Assembly: GCF_000192795.1 (NCBI RefSeq)
Contig: NW_007360621.1
Coordinates: 1-64,000 of the forward strand
DNA from: Vavraia culicis subsp. floridensis
Taxonomy: Eukaryota; Microsporidia; Pleistophoridae
DNA length: 64,000 bases
Reading direction: 5' to 3'
Part shown: positions 39,025 to 49,568 of the stretch, in pieces
Position numbering within the stretch: the first letter of the stretch is position 1
Layout: every line of letters starts with the position of its first letter
The notes under the pieces: generated by a model
Told to the model about the DNA's origin: nothing
Seen by the model: the letters and a program-made list of their open reading frames with translations, nothing else
The model's database searches: none
Position numbers and translations under genes: made by a program

Positions 39025-39838
39025 TAATATGTTTACTGTGTTATAGGGTTACGTATATACAATCATTTGTTTATAAAGATAAATTAATGAATAAATTACA
39101 ACTGCTGTGAATGCCAAACCTTGAAATTATATCTATTCTGTGCGTAATACATAACTTTATCGAAAGTAGGCTTCATTTGAAGGGAATGCATTTACTGAAA
39201 ATGCTTCATTGAACAAATCGCTCAAAAGGTAAGCAAGGCTGTTTATTTCCTAAATAATTAGCGGGGTAAATTCTACCAAAAATGTGCCAATTTATGAAAT
39301 CGGTGAATTTAATCTTGTGGAAATCAAACATATGTACAGCCATATATCGCAAGTAAGCTTACTGACAGGTGAATAATGGCCAGATAGTATATTTACAATG
39401 AGAAATTGATAACAATGCACCGTTTTAGCAACATATCTGTTAATTATGCTTTGTATGATACAGACAATGAAACCAGCACTATTTCTTAGAGCATGACTTT
39501 AAAATACATATATAATCGATTTATGTATCATAATTCGTTCTTTTATATGTTCAATTATGGTTATCGAGTGTTCTTTTCGAAAAACATATTCCATCAAAAA
39601 TTGTTTCGGAACGCCTACTATCCCTGCATGTAATTAGGACATAGCAAACAAGAGAAATATCATAGTTCACGAAAAAAGCTACCATTGTATCGTATTAGAT
39701 GCAGGTTCTTGCATTGAATAACGTGTAATGAACGTAAGGACACAAGATTTGTCATAGACTTCTTATTTCATACTTTCAGTTTTTATAATTTTGACATTTC
39801 ACACGTATGCTGCATTAGTTCTCTTTAAAAAAGCAAAT
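39025..39838. other. AT-rich divergent spacer
   Basis: About 800 bases between the divergent muskelin-like gene and paralogue 3. It must hold both promoters. No ORF, RNA or repeat is seen. Confidence 0.6.
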
Positions 39839-40405
39839 ATGTATAATTTTATGTTTTTTGTTCATATTCTGGCTGCTTTTGCAGATTCTTTTTACATACA
39901 GAACGTTTCTACGAAAAAATTTATGGCAAAATCAAAGACAAATAAGGAACCTGAACTTGTTGATGATATTAAAGAAGCAAGCGAATTTAATCTTAAGGCG
40001 AGTGGAAAAATCAATGAGGAGTACATTCAAGCCGATGATATGACGCTTACAGTTGAAATGGAGAAATTGAAGACAGAACAAAATGCCGGTCTTACAATCT
40101 ATCTTGACAAAGAAAAAAAGACGGAGGATCAATTATTCATGGTTGTGCAGCGGCCGAAAGGAGAAGTTCGGTTCATGATAAAAGACATGTGCATTTCTGT
40201 TGATATTAATAGCGAAAAAATAATTGCAATTCAATGTTCCGACGACGACATCAACAACCTATTTAAATTACTAACCACTCATAGTGAAATCAAACAAATG
40301 CCACCGATTAACAGAGCCAAGCTAGAAGCTTTGAAAGAGGTGGCACGAGTGTCACCCAAATTAAGGGAGAAAATTGGCATGGACTACTTAGATTCACTGG
40401 GTTAG
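39839..40405 (+). CDS. Secreted beta-trefoil-like protein, paralogue 3
   Basis: 188 residues from the ATG at 39839; the in-frame TTG at 39791 is unlikely. A signal peptide (MYNFMFFVHILAAFA) leads into a diverged copy of the family body: SFYIQNVSTKKFMA, EFNLKASGKINEEYIQADD, DQLFMVVQRPKGEVRFMI, MCISVD and CSDDDINNLFKLL. The KDNKVWD motif of paralogues 1 and 2 is not preserved. The tail AKLEALKEVARVSPKLREKIGMDYL is clearly homologous to that of paralogue 1, which supports membership. It is on the opposite strand to the others. Its function is unknown beyond presumed secretion. Confidence 0.68.
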   Translation: MYNFMFFVHILAAFADSFYIQNVSTKKFMAKSKTNKEPELVDDIKEASEFNLKASGKINEEYIQADDMTLTVEMEKLKTEQNAGLTIYLDKEKKTEDQLFMVVQRPKGEVRFMIKDMCISVDINSEKIIAIQCSDDDINNLFKLLTTHSEIKQMPPINRAKLEALKEVARVSPKLREKIGMDYLDSLG

Positions 40406-41348
40406 TCAACTAAACATGAAGCTTTTTACGTAGTTCTCTACAATGAATAGTGTTTTCTTGCACAATGTTCTTTGATGCGTCCACATTGCTTTTATAGCTT
40501 ACATATTTCTGGACAGACTCGGTTTACACCATACTTTAAGCCTGATTTATGATTCATGTATCTATTTGTCAAGAAACCTGATTTTTTAAAAATTTGTTCG
40601 TGTTTATGACTCACAATTCGTGCGAGAAAAAAATTTTTATCGATCAGTTAAATTACATCGTACCTCATAATAGTACAATGACGATATAAACAATCAATTG
40701 AAATGTACTTTGGTGAATGAATCTAATTTTCAAAAAGAACAGAGTTCTTAGTACTCGGTCCCGATCCAGGTAACTCGTGTTTAGCTAAAAGTAGTAATCC
40801 AAAAAAGATAATTTTGTGTATCTCGAATACCATTATCGATATTCATGGCCTGTATCGAATTCCATGTGTACGACGTATTGAGATTGACTGGCATGCAAAT
40901 ATTGTTATTCAGTGAACCAGTGATGTAGTTCCTAGTTAACATGACTTGAACGGCTAAATTTGGAATAAAAATGGAAATTCTACTGGAAACCATTTCAAAT
41001 AAAAGTTTTATATGCATTAATAGTTGCTATTGTTAGGTACTAGACAGAACCGTAATATTACGCAAATGTGTCAAAAGTAACTTTCTGGGATTGAGCATTG
41101 GAGCCGCACATGTCATGCCATTTAGTTCGTTATTAACAAAATTATAAATAATTATAGTGGTGTAGATTCATTTTTTGGTCAATTCTGGACACAATCCGGT
41201 AAAGTTTAATCAGAATGCGTTTCACCAGACATGTTGTACAACTGCATCAAGCAAAGATCACAGAAAACTGTTTGTTGTGCAGTAATTTATCATATCATTT
41301 TTTACAAATACTGCTCTTAAAGGTAAAATTGCGTTACATAAAAGAAAC
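40406..41348. other. AT-rich intergenic region
   Basis: 940 bases with nothing but a random-looking 78-codon minus frame (40781-41017). Confidence 0.6.
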
Positions 41349-42026
41349 ATGATTGTTTATCGCATGCAACTATTTTATGAGATTTTGAATCCAACAGCCT
41401 TAAAAAGCTTCATATTGTTTTTGCATGGCCTGAATACCAAGACTAAAGACATCATAGGGTACTTCGAGCCAATCGCAAGGGAATACCCGGAAACACAAAT
41501 TATTTTGCTGCAAGCTCCCAAACAAGAGGTTGTTGTTTACAATCCGGTGCAGGTAACCGCATGGTATAAGTTTAAAATCGACGAGACTGTTATATATGAA
41601 GAGCGTAAGAGCATGGATGAATCACGCCAAACAATCCTTAAACTCATTGATGAACTAAAAATTCCAAAGGAGCGATTAGTTATATGCGGCTTTTCGCAAG
41701 GTGGCGCGATGGCACTCTATACCGCACTAACACATTCGGAAAAGTTTATGGCTGTCATTGGTATGTGCACATATCTGAGTTCACATTTGTTCTACCAGAA
41801 AAACCATGCGCAGAAAACAATAATGATATGCGCCAAAAATGATGAAGTGTTTTCGCTTGAATTTGTCCGTTTTCTTGTTTCCGTTTACAACAGGTTTTTT
41901 GGCAATATTATTTTTATGGAAATGAATGGTAACCACACTATGAATTACGCGATTTTGAAGGATATATACAAACATATCATGAATGAAAAGAAAAACGGCT
42001 TGGTATTGAACAGTAATACTGTGTAA
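41349..42026 (+). CDS. APT1: Acyl-protein thioesterase / carboxylesterase (alpha/beta hydrolase)
   Basis: 225 residues, the usual family size. These enzymes remove palmitate from S-acylated cytosolic proteins and can act as lysophospholipases. The opening FILFLHGLNT carries the oxyanion-hole region. AWYKFKI matches the family 'AWFDI' segment, and ESRQTILKLIDE the following helix. The nucleophile elbow GFSQGGAMALYTAL has Ser116. CAKNDEVF supplies Asp165, and NGNHTM supplies His196, where most relatives have GMGH. The triad is therefore complete but with an unusual histidine loop. No signal peptide or membrane span is present, so it is likely cytosolic. Confidence 0.87.
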   Translation: MIVYRMQLFYEILNPTALKSFILFLHGLNTKTKDIIGYFEPIAREYPETQIILLQAPKQEVVVYNPVQVTAWYKFKIDETVIYEERKSMDESRQTILKLIDELKIPKERLVICGFSQGGAMALYTALTHSEKFMAVIGMCTYLSSHLFYQKNHAQKTIMICAKNDEVFSLEFVRFLVSVYNRFFGNIIFMEMNGNHTMNYAILKDIYKHIMNEKKNGLVLNSNTV

Positions 42027-42430
42027 AACGGAAAATGTACCTATCAGTACCATTCTTGTATTTGTAAGTAAACATACATTGAAAAGATATGTATCTAAAC
42101 CCACTATTTGGTCTTTTGAGGCATTTGCTGGTTATCAGCTCATTATTATTCCATAATTTAAGCCTGTGGTACTGCAAATCATACTAGTTAATACCGTACT
42201 AGACTCGTTACTTATAATAAGGCAGATCTTGTCGGTGTTGCCGAAGTGATTTGTTGTTGTATTTTGGGTTTTAGCTGCTGAGCTCAGCATCTGAACAGTT
42301 TGGATCTGATAGAGCACGAGTAATAAAAGATTTTTAAATCTGTAAGAGCGCCCAGATATGGCATGCAACCAATACTTTTACTAAAATTGTTCTGGGGGTC
42401 TTGCCTGAAAATCATCCATGATAATTATGA
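42027..42430. other. Intergenic region between convergent genes
   Basis: About 400 bases; the 42135-42368 minus frame has no coding character. Confidence 0.6.
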
Positions 42431-42934
42431 TCATGTTCTTCCCAACAGATAGCATTTGATAAATTTATATATATCATTGGCCTTCAGCGACATGAGAACC
42501 GGATTCTTTTCATCTAACCTGTCGACGTGATCGCATATAACAGCTTTTAGTTTTTGAGACTCTGCCAATTTGGAAATCTTGGGACTAAAAATCTTTTCGA
42601 TGCTTCCCCTCAGTGCAACTTTAGAATCGCTGGGCTGCTGAGAGAGCATTCGTATGAATATGGCATTATTTTTTATGTACTTTAAGTTTATATCCTTCTC
42701 CCAATTCTTCGAAAATAGGTTTTGGCAAAAATCAAGGTTGGCATAAAAAGTCGGAAACACGAAAAACAGTATGTCGTAAAAGTGGCCAACTTGGTCTCTA
42801 ACAATATCAGAACATGACGAAGCATTCATGCATAGATATATGTACACAAGTTGGGATAACCATATGTACTTACTTATACGCAGGCTTTTGACGTGTAGTA
42901 AAAGAAGAAGATTCGAGATCAAAACTTCTCTCAT
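42431..42934 (-). CDS. Unrecognised helical protein
   Basis: 167 residues from the ATG at 42934 (MREVLISNLLLLL); the frame extends six codons further to a GTG. No family is recognised. The N-terminal ~60 residues are hydrophobic and rich in Leu, Ile and Tyr, but contain polar breaks, so a soluble helical bundle fits as well as a membrane protein. The C-terminal half is amphipathic and charged (KNNAIFIRMLSQQPSDSKVA, SPKISKLAESQKLKAVICD). The length, balanced composition and intact frame in an AT-rich region support a real gene. It might be a reduced subunit of a conserved complex. Confidence 0.45.
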   Translation of the reverse strand: MREVLISNLLLLLHVKSLRISKYIWLSQLVYIYLCMNASSCSDIVRDQVGHFYDILFFVFPTFYANLDFCQNLFSKNWEKDINLKYIKNNAIFIRMLSQQPSDSKVALRGSIEKIFSPKISKLAESQKLKAVICDHVDRLDEKNPVLMSLKANDIYKFIKCYLLGRT

Positions 42935-44153
42935 AAACGAACAGTATGGCACTGTCTTTTGAACACTTTCTTATCAAGTATCCTGCATGCTAACGATTTC
43001 CTTGTTCACAATCACCAGCTTAGAGACGAAAATTTCGATTTTGCTGATGATGTAAGTCGCAGTTACCTCGTCAAGATTTGATATTCGTGGATTACTAGCA
43101 TAAGTACACAATATGCCACTACTTCCAACTTTCAAAACACATCAAATATCAAAAAAATCGATATTGATGTGTCTATGAACTAATCACTGGTTGTAGTTGT
43201 AGAGCGTGACAAACAGGGAAAATACGTCGGTTGGCTTTGTGATAAAAGAATTGAAAGTATGTAAACGTATTCGTATCGATAAAAGTAAGTAAAAAGGTAT
43301 GTGGGATGGAATAGATACAAGTTCTACACAAAGCGATAAACGCAATGGTGCAGATCGAATGGGAGCATGGATCAAAGTGCCTGCATGCATGGCAAAGATA
43401 CTCGAGACTAAAGGCCTGTTGAACATCACTGGTGAGATATTAACCATGATGGGACCAAGGAAATTTATGTCTTCCGTCTTTTGTTAGATTAGCACAATTT
43501 AGTGGGTGAGATTAGTCAAATCAGCATCTTACAGACCGATAACTACGATGACTGTATGATGGACAAATACCTGTGAACATGCGGATCACGATCATTTCTC
43601 ATGGCAAATGAGAAGCATTGGTGTATGTACAACAGTTATTGCAGACGATATGAATAGAAATATCGAGTAAGCGAAATTAAAATAAACAAAATATACGACC
43701 AAGATGGTCAATGATACCTATTTTGAAGTGGTAACGAGCTATATGATATCAATTCTAACTTCTAAAAAATTATATCGAGTCAATAGTTAAACATAATTGA
43801 TGTAAATGTGTCCGAGTAACTTGAACAAAAAGTGCTAGGTAGATGATGGTTGAACAGATAATAACCTTTTTAATTATTCACGGCTACAAAAAACATAAAT
43901 TGAACGAAAAAAACGTGCTTATCAAAGAAACAACCAATTCGTTGAGTTTTTCTTGATTAGATATGCTAATCATCAACCAGTTCATTCATAAATGAATTTC
44001 AAACTTTTATAAATTTTGAGAATATTACTGTCGGATTATTCAACGTTACATCATAGTATAATCTCAGACTTCCATTACTATATGCCGTAAACATGCTAAT
44101 TATAATTCATAATTCTTTGTTTCCTTTTACAGTTATTGGCATCATTAAAAGAA
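42935..44153. other. AT-rich intergenic region
   Basis: 1.2 kb. Two facing frames at 43184-43487 have mixed composition but match nothing. Just before the next gene, a pyrimidine-rich stretch ending in TTTTACAG (44125-44132) resembles a 3' splice site. Confidence 0.5.
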
Positions 44154-45650
44154 ATGCTATCAAACTACGTCATGACACTCCAAACACCTGAGCAAATGAT
44201 AAAACGGTTCCGTAGAGCAAATTTAGACGAACCACAGCCACCTCAGAAGTCGATACCTGGTATGGGATCGCTGAATCCAGTCCAATATGCCCAACAGTTC
44301 GAACTATTGAACACTGCAGTTTTCTATAGTGTTTTATTCATGGCAATTATTTTCATCATAGGCGTTATGTTTAGAATCCTGCACATACGAAGAACCAACG
44401 GGTGGTCAAAGGTAAGAAATCACAAAATTGAGAAAAGTGAGTACATAATCTTGGAAGAAAGGTGCGATGAGACATGTCCTCACAAACACATCGGTTTTTC
44501 AGATGAGAAGGAAATGCTCCAAAAATGTTCATCAGCTTGTAAACACCACGAAATACAGGACACAGATGAAGAATTTAGCGATGACTGCTGCGACACTTGT
44601 TGTGATAGAGAAAATTCAGAGACCGACTCCTTGTCATCTATCGAAGATGAATATTCTGCTGATAAAAACAAGAACAAAAAGCCATCAAAGATGTTGTCTC
44701 TCGTGAATTATGACAAACTGATGGCCGATTTACATAAAAGTGAACGTGTGCATGGATATGATAGTGTCAATCCTGACGAAAGACCGTGGAATGCAGGTAA
44801 TGTTAAGAGTGTGGCGGGAATCAGCGTTGATAGCAGGTCGCATTGGATAATTCCCTCTGATACTGGCGAGTCTTGCTATCCATCAAGTATATGTCTGGAT
44901 AGTGGCAGGGAGAGCACACTGCAAAGTTATAAATCCACATCATCCACAGTGAATGTGTCGGTACGCTCAAAAGCAAGTTGTGCACCAAGCAGTTCTGGAT
45001 ATTCTTCAGGTTCTGTGAGCAGAAAGAATTTGTCAATGAACACATCGCCAATGTATCCACCAATACAGAGAAAAACGCCAAAAGGTGCACCAAGCATGAT
45101 CTCAGACTCCTCTGGTGTACTAAGTGGTGCGAGAAGCGAATATTCTATGTCTTCAAGAGGTAATAGGTCAGGTGCAAAAACAACGAACTCAAAAATAGAA
45201 TTACGTGAATTAAATGGCTCAAAAACAAAATCGAAAACACAAGAACAGCCTTTATCGGATAAGTGTGGAATGAAAATTGATGGAACTAGATTGAAGGTGA
45301 AACGGAAACTAAAACGGAGAAACGATGGTGTTTTTTACAAAGATAATTCGAGTGATAGTGGCTCAGATATCGAACATTCATATTCATCAATAGCCATTGC
45401 AAAGCCTCGAAAACCACGATCTCGTTCGTATGCGAGTGACTACTCATCTAAGCATAGTTCTGTTAGCGGCACTTCAGGTGATTTAGTCGAGGGCCTGGTG
45501 AGCGGCATTAATCAGTTTGAGCAAAGAAAGAATGGAATGCAGAAACTAGCAGAGGAAAAAAACCACAAAAACTCTCATTTACACGGCCAAAAGAGATCCA
45601 CATGCGAGCGCAAAGCTAATGCAAGCAGTGAAAAGACGTGTTATGCATAG
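44154..45650 (+). CDS. Single-pass membrane protein with long Ser/Cys-rich tail
   Basis: 498 residues from the ATG at 44154; the frame is open upstream to a stop at 44103, with only a TTG before it. One membrane span lies at about 54-76 (AVFYSVLFMAIIFIIGVMF), followed by basic residues (ILHIRR), which predicts a short lumenal or outer N-terminus and a cytoplasmic tail. The tail begins with two Cys/His clusters (CDETCPHKH, then CSSACKHHE and CCDTCCDRE), which could bind metal or be palmitoylated. The rest is Ser-rich, disordered and phosphorylation-prone, with basic patches (KVKRKLKRR). No family is recognised. It lies in the island of secreted beta-trefoil genes, with two other membrane proteins of the same topology downstream on the same strand. 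Confidence 0.68.
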   Translation: MLSNYVMTLQTPEQMIKRFRRANLDEPQPPQKSIPGMGSLNPVQYAQQFELLNTAVFYSVLFMAIIFIIGVMFRILHIRRTNGWSKVRNHKIEKSEYIILEERCDETCPHKHIGFSDEKEMLQKCSSACKHHEIQDTDEEFSDDCCDTCCDRENSETDSLSSIEDEYSADKNKNKKPSKMLSLVNYDKLMADLHKSERVHGYDSVNPDERPWNAGNVKSVAGISVDSRSHWIIPSDTGESCYPSSICLDSGRESTLQSYKSTSSTVNVSVRSKASCAPSSSGYSSGSVSRKNLSMNTSPMYPPIQRKTPKGAPSMISDSSGVLSGARSEYSMSSRGNRSGAKTTNSKIELRELNGSKTKSKTQEQPLSDKCGMKIDGTRLKVKRKLKRRNDGVFYKDNSSDSGSDIEHSYSSIAIAKPRKPRSRSYASDYSSKHSSVSGTSGDLVEGLVSGINQFEQRKNGMQKLAEEKNHKNSHLHGQKRSTCERKANASSEKTCYA

Positions 45651-47095
45651 AATCAATTTGGATTGGTGTTGTGTTGTCGATGTTATGAATTTTGCTCGTT
45701 AAATAGTGGATTTCTGAACCGTGAATATTCAAGCAAGTCGCAGTGGTAGTAGAGAAGAACCATTCTAATTTTAAATGAGTCATTGATATGTAAATGTGGT
45801 AAATAATGTCTGCTAAATAGTTAAATTCTTGATATCGCTCCAATTTTTGTAATCATCCAGAATCAGAATATGTTTTTGTGCAAGATCTGTTTGATTTTCA
45901 CTTCACACACAAGCACATCAGAATATTTTACCGACAAAACAATGTTTCTTTGCTCTATCTGAGCTATTTTATCATTTTATGAACAGCAGATTTTTAATCG
46001 AATCATAACAAACGACCGTTTTACTTCGTAGGCTTGTTAATTTGGTAGTCAGTTTATTCGTCTTAATCCAACTTCCGAGATTTATTGACAAAAAACGGCA
46101 ATTACCAAAGCTTTAATCAACATGTGCTGACAAATCGTATAAGTAAAACATAATGAGTTGCAGTGAATTAGTGCACAACATGTTTTTGTATGTAAAAACA
46201 AATTGCTGTGAAGAGAACCGTTTCTACCTGTTGTTAATAGGACAAAGACCAATTTTGAAAGATTTTTGTTCGCAACATCTGAGAACATGTTAAAACAAGA
46301 TTCACCGAACTATGAGTTCAGAAAAATGAACAAATACCCGAAAATGAAGGTGATTAAACAATAAACACTTACCTATTCAGAGATAAATTCTTTATATTGA
46401 TAATTTTTATCAGAATCGTGTTATTACAAACGTGGATATGATTTAAATGTTCAGCGCAAACATATCGACAAATTCGTGGTGTTACGTGGCGATATATATC
46501 ATTTTTGGTTAGTTTGCGTATACAATGCGTCATAAATATACTTTCATGCACCTGTTCGTCGGCTGAAGCGGGTGCAAGGTGGTTATGAACCAGATCTTCA
46601 TTATTGTATCTCCAAAAGTAAATGGTCCCGATGGCAAACAGGCCCTTGGTGATATCGAGATCAGCATTAAAAAGGCATAAAGTTCACTTTCTTACAGAAT
46701 TTTACATCAAAATACTCTTAGAGGAACATCAACCGATGACTTCATTTTTATTGCAGCAACGCTCATTCTCACAACTATAATAATATGTTTTCTTTCTTTC
46801 AACTCGTTGTACAGCGTGTTTAGTATCCAAAATTGAGAAATGTCCTTCCCATGATGCCAAAGTTAAAAAGGAATTGAGAAAATTGGTTCACAAAAATACG
46901 GGCAATAATTCAACCACCAGAACGAACGAACCGTGCAATAACGTTTTAACCCAATTTTAAAGACTAAATCAATCTATATAGAGTCATTAGTGCATTTTTT
47001 AATTTACCAATATGTCATATCTAATTAATTTTAAAAGTGCCGATTATAGAAAATGTGTTTGAAATATTAAACACACTTCTTCATTCTTTGACTAA
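45651..47095. other. AT-rich intergenic region
   Basis: 1.4 kb. A 31-codon frame from the ATG at 46585 to 46680 (MNQIFIIVSPKVNGPDG...) has a coding-like look but is too short to judge. The other frames appear random. Confidence 0.5.
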
Positions 47096-48148
47096 ATGTT
47101 ATTAACTAACAACGCATTGCCTAGCAACGTCGTACAAACCAACTCAAGCTTATCGTTATTACAGGGACTAATGAATTATCTATGGCAGGCGTCATCATCC
47201 CAAGACCGGACCGGTATAACGTACAAAATAGATAGAACAGATCAAATATTCTTGCTAATAGTATGTGTTATCGCCGGCCTATGCTCCATAATTATCATGG
47301 TTGTCGTGTTCAACCACTACATCTTGGATTTTGTCAGAGTAAACACAAGGAGATTGAAGAGAAGTCGTATGCCAATAAAAGATTGGTTGTTCGAGGCTGA
47401 ATGTCAAGACAAAGAATCAACAAATGAGACAACAATAAGAAAAATTGTCAATGCTAACATAAATTCATCTGGTGAATACCCGGGTGCAAATCCTCTTACG
47501 CAATCAACAAGGATTGGACCAGAGATAAGGCAAATTTCGAATAGGTGTAAGACTTTAGCAACAGAAAATGAACAATGGGAAACGATGTCGGGATTATCGT
47601 TCGAGCCTATAATAATAGGAAGCGATAAGGAAGTAAAAATTTTGGCTTCATCCCAAAATAATCATGAAAATACAAATACACAGAACATAAACGAGCTGAA
47701 GCTTGAGGAAGCAGCTCATAAGACTGTAAAGCTTCATTCCAAAAAAGAACGTGATTTTAAGCGCAATGACAGGATTAAAAGATTGCTGACTACCAAAAAC
47801 CAAATCATAGAACAAGAAGCATGGTTCAACGGTAAACAAGAAACAGAAGCGATAGTCGAACATCAAAACATGAATGGAGAAGCGTTTATTGCCGAAGAAC
47901 AAAAAGTAGGCATCATCAAAAAACAAAGAATTGATTTAAAAGAGCGCAACGAAATGCAACACAAAAAATGGCTGAGTCAAAGAAATGAAAAATTGGTGCT
48001 GTCACCAACGATTGATGTGATCTCTGGACATAAGTTGGATCAAATGGGTATACACGAAAAAGTTGAACTGTTTTTGAAGTCACAATCGGGTGGAAACCCG
48101 ACAAAAAAGGGAATAGCAAAATCAAAAGCTACAAGTGAATATAAATAA
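47096..48148 (+). CDS. Single-pass membrane protein with charged tail
   Basis: 350 residues; no family recognised. A Ser/Asn-rich N-terminus of about 50 residues with several NxS/T sites precedes a membrane span at about 52-77 (IFLLIVCVIAGLCSIIIMVV). It is followed by basic residues (RRLKRSR), so the ~270-residue tail should be cytosolic. The tail is highly charged, Lys/Glu/Gln-rich and helical, with a coiled-coil tendency around residues 210-310. Its topology matches the proteins before and after it on the same strand, but I see no sequence similarity among the three. The ATG at 47096 is the first in frame. Confidence 0.66.
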   Translation: MLLTNNALPSNVVQTNSSLSLLQGLMNYLWQASSSQDRTGITYKIDRTDQIFLLIVCVIAGLCSIIIMVVVFNHYILDFVRVNTRRLKRSRMPIKDWLFEAECQDKESTNETTIRKIVNANINSSGEYPGANPLTQSTRIGPEIRQISNRCKTLATENEQWETMSGLSFEPIIIGSDKEVKILASSQNNHENTNTQNINELKLEEAAHKTVKLHSKKERDFKRNDRIKRLLTTKNQIIEQEAWFNGKQETEAIVEHQNMNGEAFIAEEQKVGIIKKQRIDLKERNEMQHKKWLSQRNEKLVLSPTIDVISGHKLDQMGIHEKVELFLKSQSGGNPTKKGIAKSKATSEYK

Positions 48149-49169
48149 ATTCAACTGATTCTATTTCACTTATTTACAATTTTTAATAGCGAACAGTATC
48201 GCAAAAGACGCTGTGTAATACGCTATAGCTCAAATTCTGATGGCCACATGTCAGATGCCCGTATACAATAATGCGATTGTAATGTTGTTTGGTTTAACTC
48301 TTCCCGCTTTTTAATCATGGTTTACAGGAACAAACTGCAGATTACAACGACGATAAGTCATATGGATGATCAACACCATAAAACCCTCTAGGAATTGCTC
48401 ATCTTAACGTTTGCTAACGTAGCCAACTCTGGGCGCCCAAACAAAAACGATGGTATGGTTACAACAATAACAATAAAAATTCCGAACAGTCTCCAAGTTG
48501 TACCAGTTATGCATCACACATTCTCTGAATGTTGTATAACAGGCAAACGCTCCTTTAGTTCTACATTCGATGATACTATCCACAAAACACATTAGCTTAT
48601 GGCATCAGCTCTTTACGAACTAATCAGCAGATATTCCAAATTGAAAGAATGTAATGATATACGATAAATCATATAATTTCAATCTTTCTTTTCAAAGTAT
48701 ATTATGGTTATGTTTCCGTAACAAAGATTCGAAAAATCATCATACCATGTTACTGTGTTCATTTAAAATGCGGTTATGGTTGTTTCAAGAGCTTTATCGC
48801 AAAAAATTGTATGAATTGCAACCACAATTGGTAATTCTTAGATGACTCATACTCATTCAAGGTGACCAACTCAATGGACTTGGGTTTTAGAATAGATGTG
48901 GTTCAACGATGCTTTGCTCGAGATAAAACATGCACAAACAGGGTCTATAAATGCCTTATTGTTTCGCCATATGTCTCATGGTTCAGCATGATACTCGATT
49001 TGTCCCATGGTTGTGATGTTTAGCCAAATAATTAGAGCACTCTCAGGGGAACTCAATCATTTATTGGCTGTTATTTACTTTTGGGCGCGATTTCCAGATC
49101 TCCGATTTTCATCATTTGCCTTAAATGGGAACGATATGAGCTTTAATAATAAATGATGAGCGGTGTAAC
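48149..49169. other. AT-rich intergenic region
   Basis: 1 kb. Facing frames at 48395-48595 and a plus frame at 48654-48845 lack features. No RNA or repeats are seen. Confidence 0.6.
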
Positions 49170-49568
49170 ATGAGCAACGACTTGATTAATGATACGATCA
49201 TTGACACGAATATCGTAGCAGAGAAATTAGTAAGTGGAACTGGGAGTGAATATATAAGCACTTCTATAAAACAAAACCAAACGATCGAAGAATTTGCGTG
49301 CAAACATGCCATGACTCTATTTTTATCCACGGTTTTTCTCGTTCTGATCGTTATGCTGCTTTGTTGTTTCCTCTGTCTGATTTGTCTGTGCAAAAAATGT
49401 TACCGCAACAAGCAACACTCAAGCAATGATAAGATGGAATTCATACCATGTCACAACCAGGATGCAGAAAAAACAGTAAAATACACGAAAATAAACGGGC
49501 AAATGGATGTACTGGGAAGAAATCAAGTCCAGCAAAGGATTCAACGCGGTATAGAACAATCCAACTGA
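49170..49568 (+). CDS. Small single-pass membrane protein with Cys-rich membrane border
   Basis: 132 residues. The N-terminal 46 residues are polar, with one possible glycosylation site (NQT). The membrane span at about 47-74 ends in a cluster of cysteines (LLCCFLCLICLCKKC) next to basic residues, a typical palmitoylation site. The ~55-residue cytoplasmic tail is basic and polar. It is the third protein of this topology in a row on the plus strand. No family is recognised. An intact frame and a clear membrane signal support it. Confidence 0.58.
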   Translation: MSNDLINDTIIDTNIVAEKLVSGTGSEYISTSIKQNQTIEEFACKHAMTLFLSTVFLVLIVMLLCCFLCLICLCKKCYRNKQHSSNDKMEFIPCHNQDAEKTVKYTKINGQMDVLGRNQVQQRIQRGIEQSN

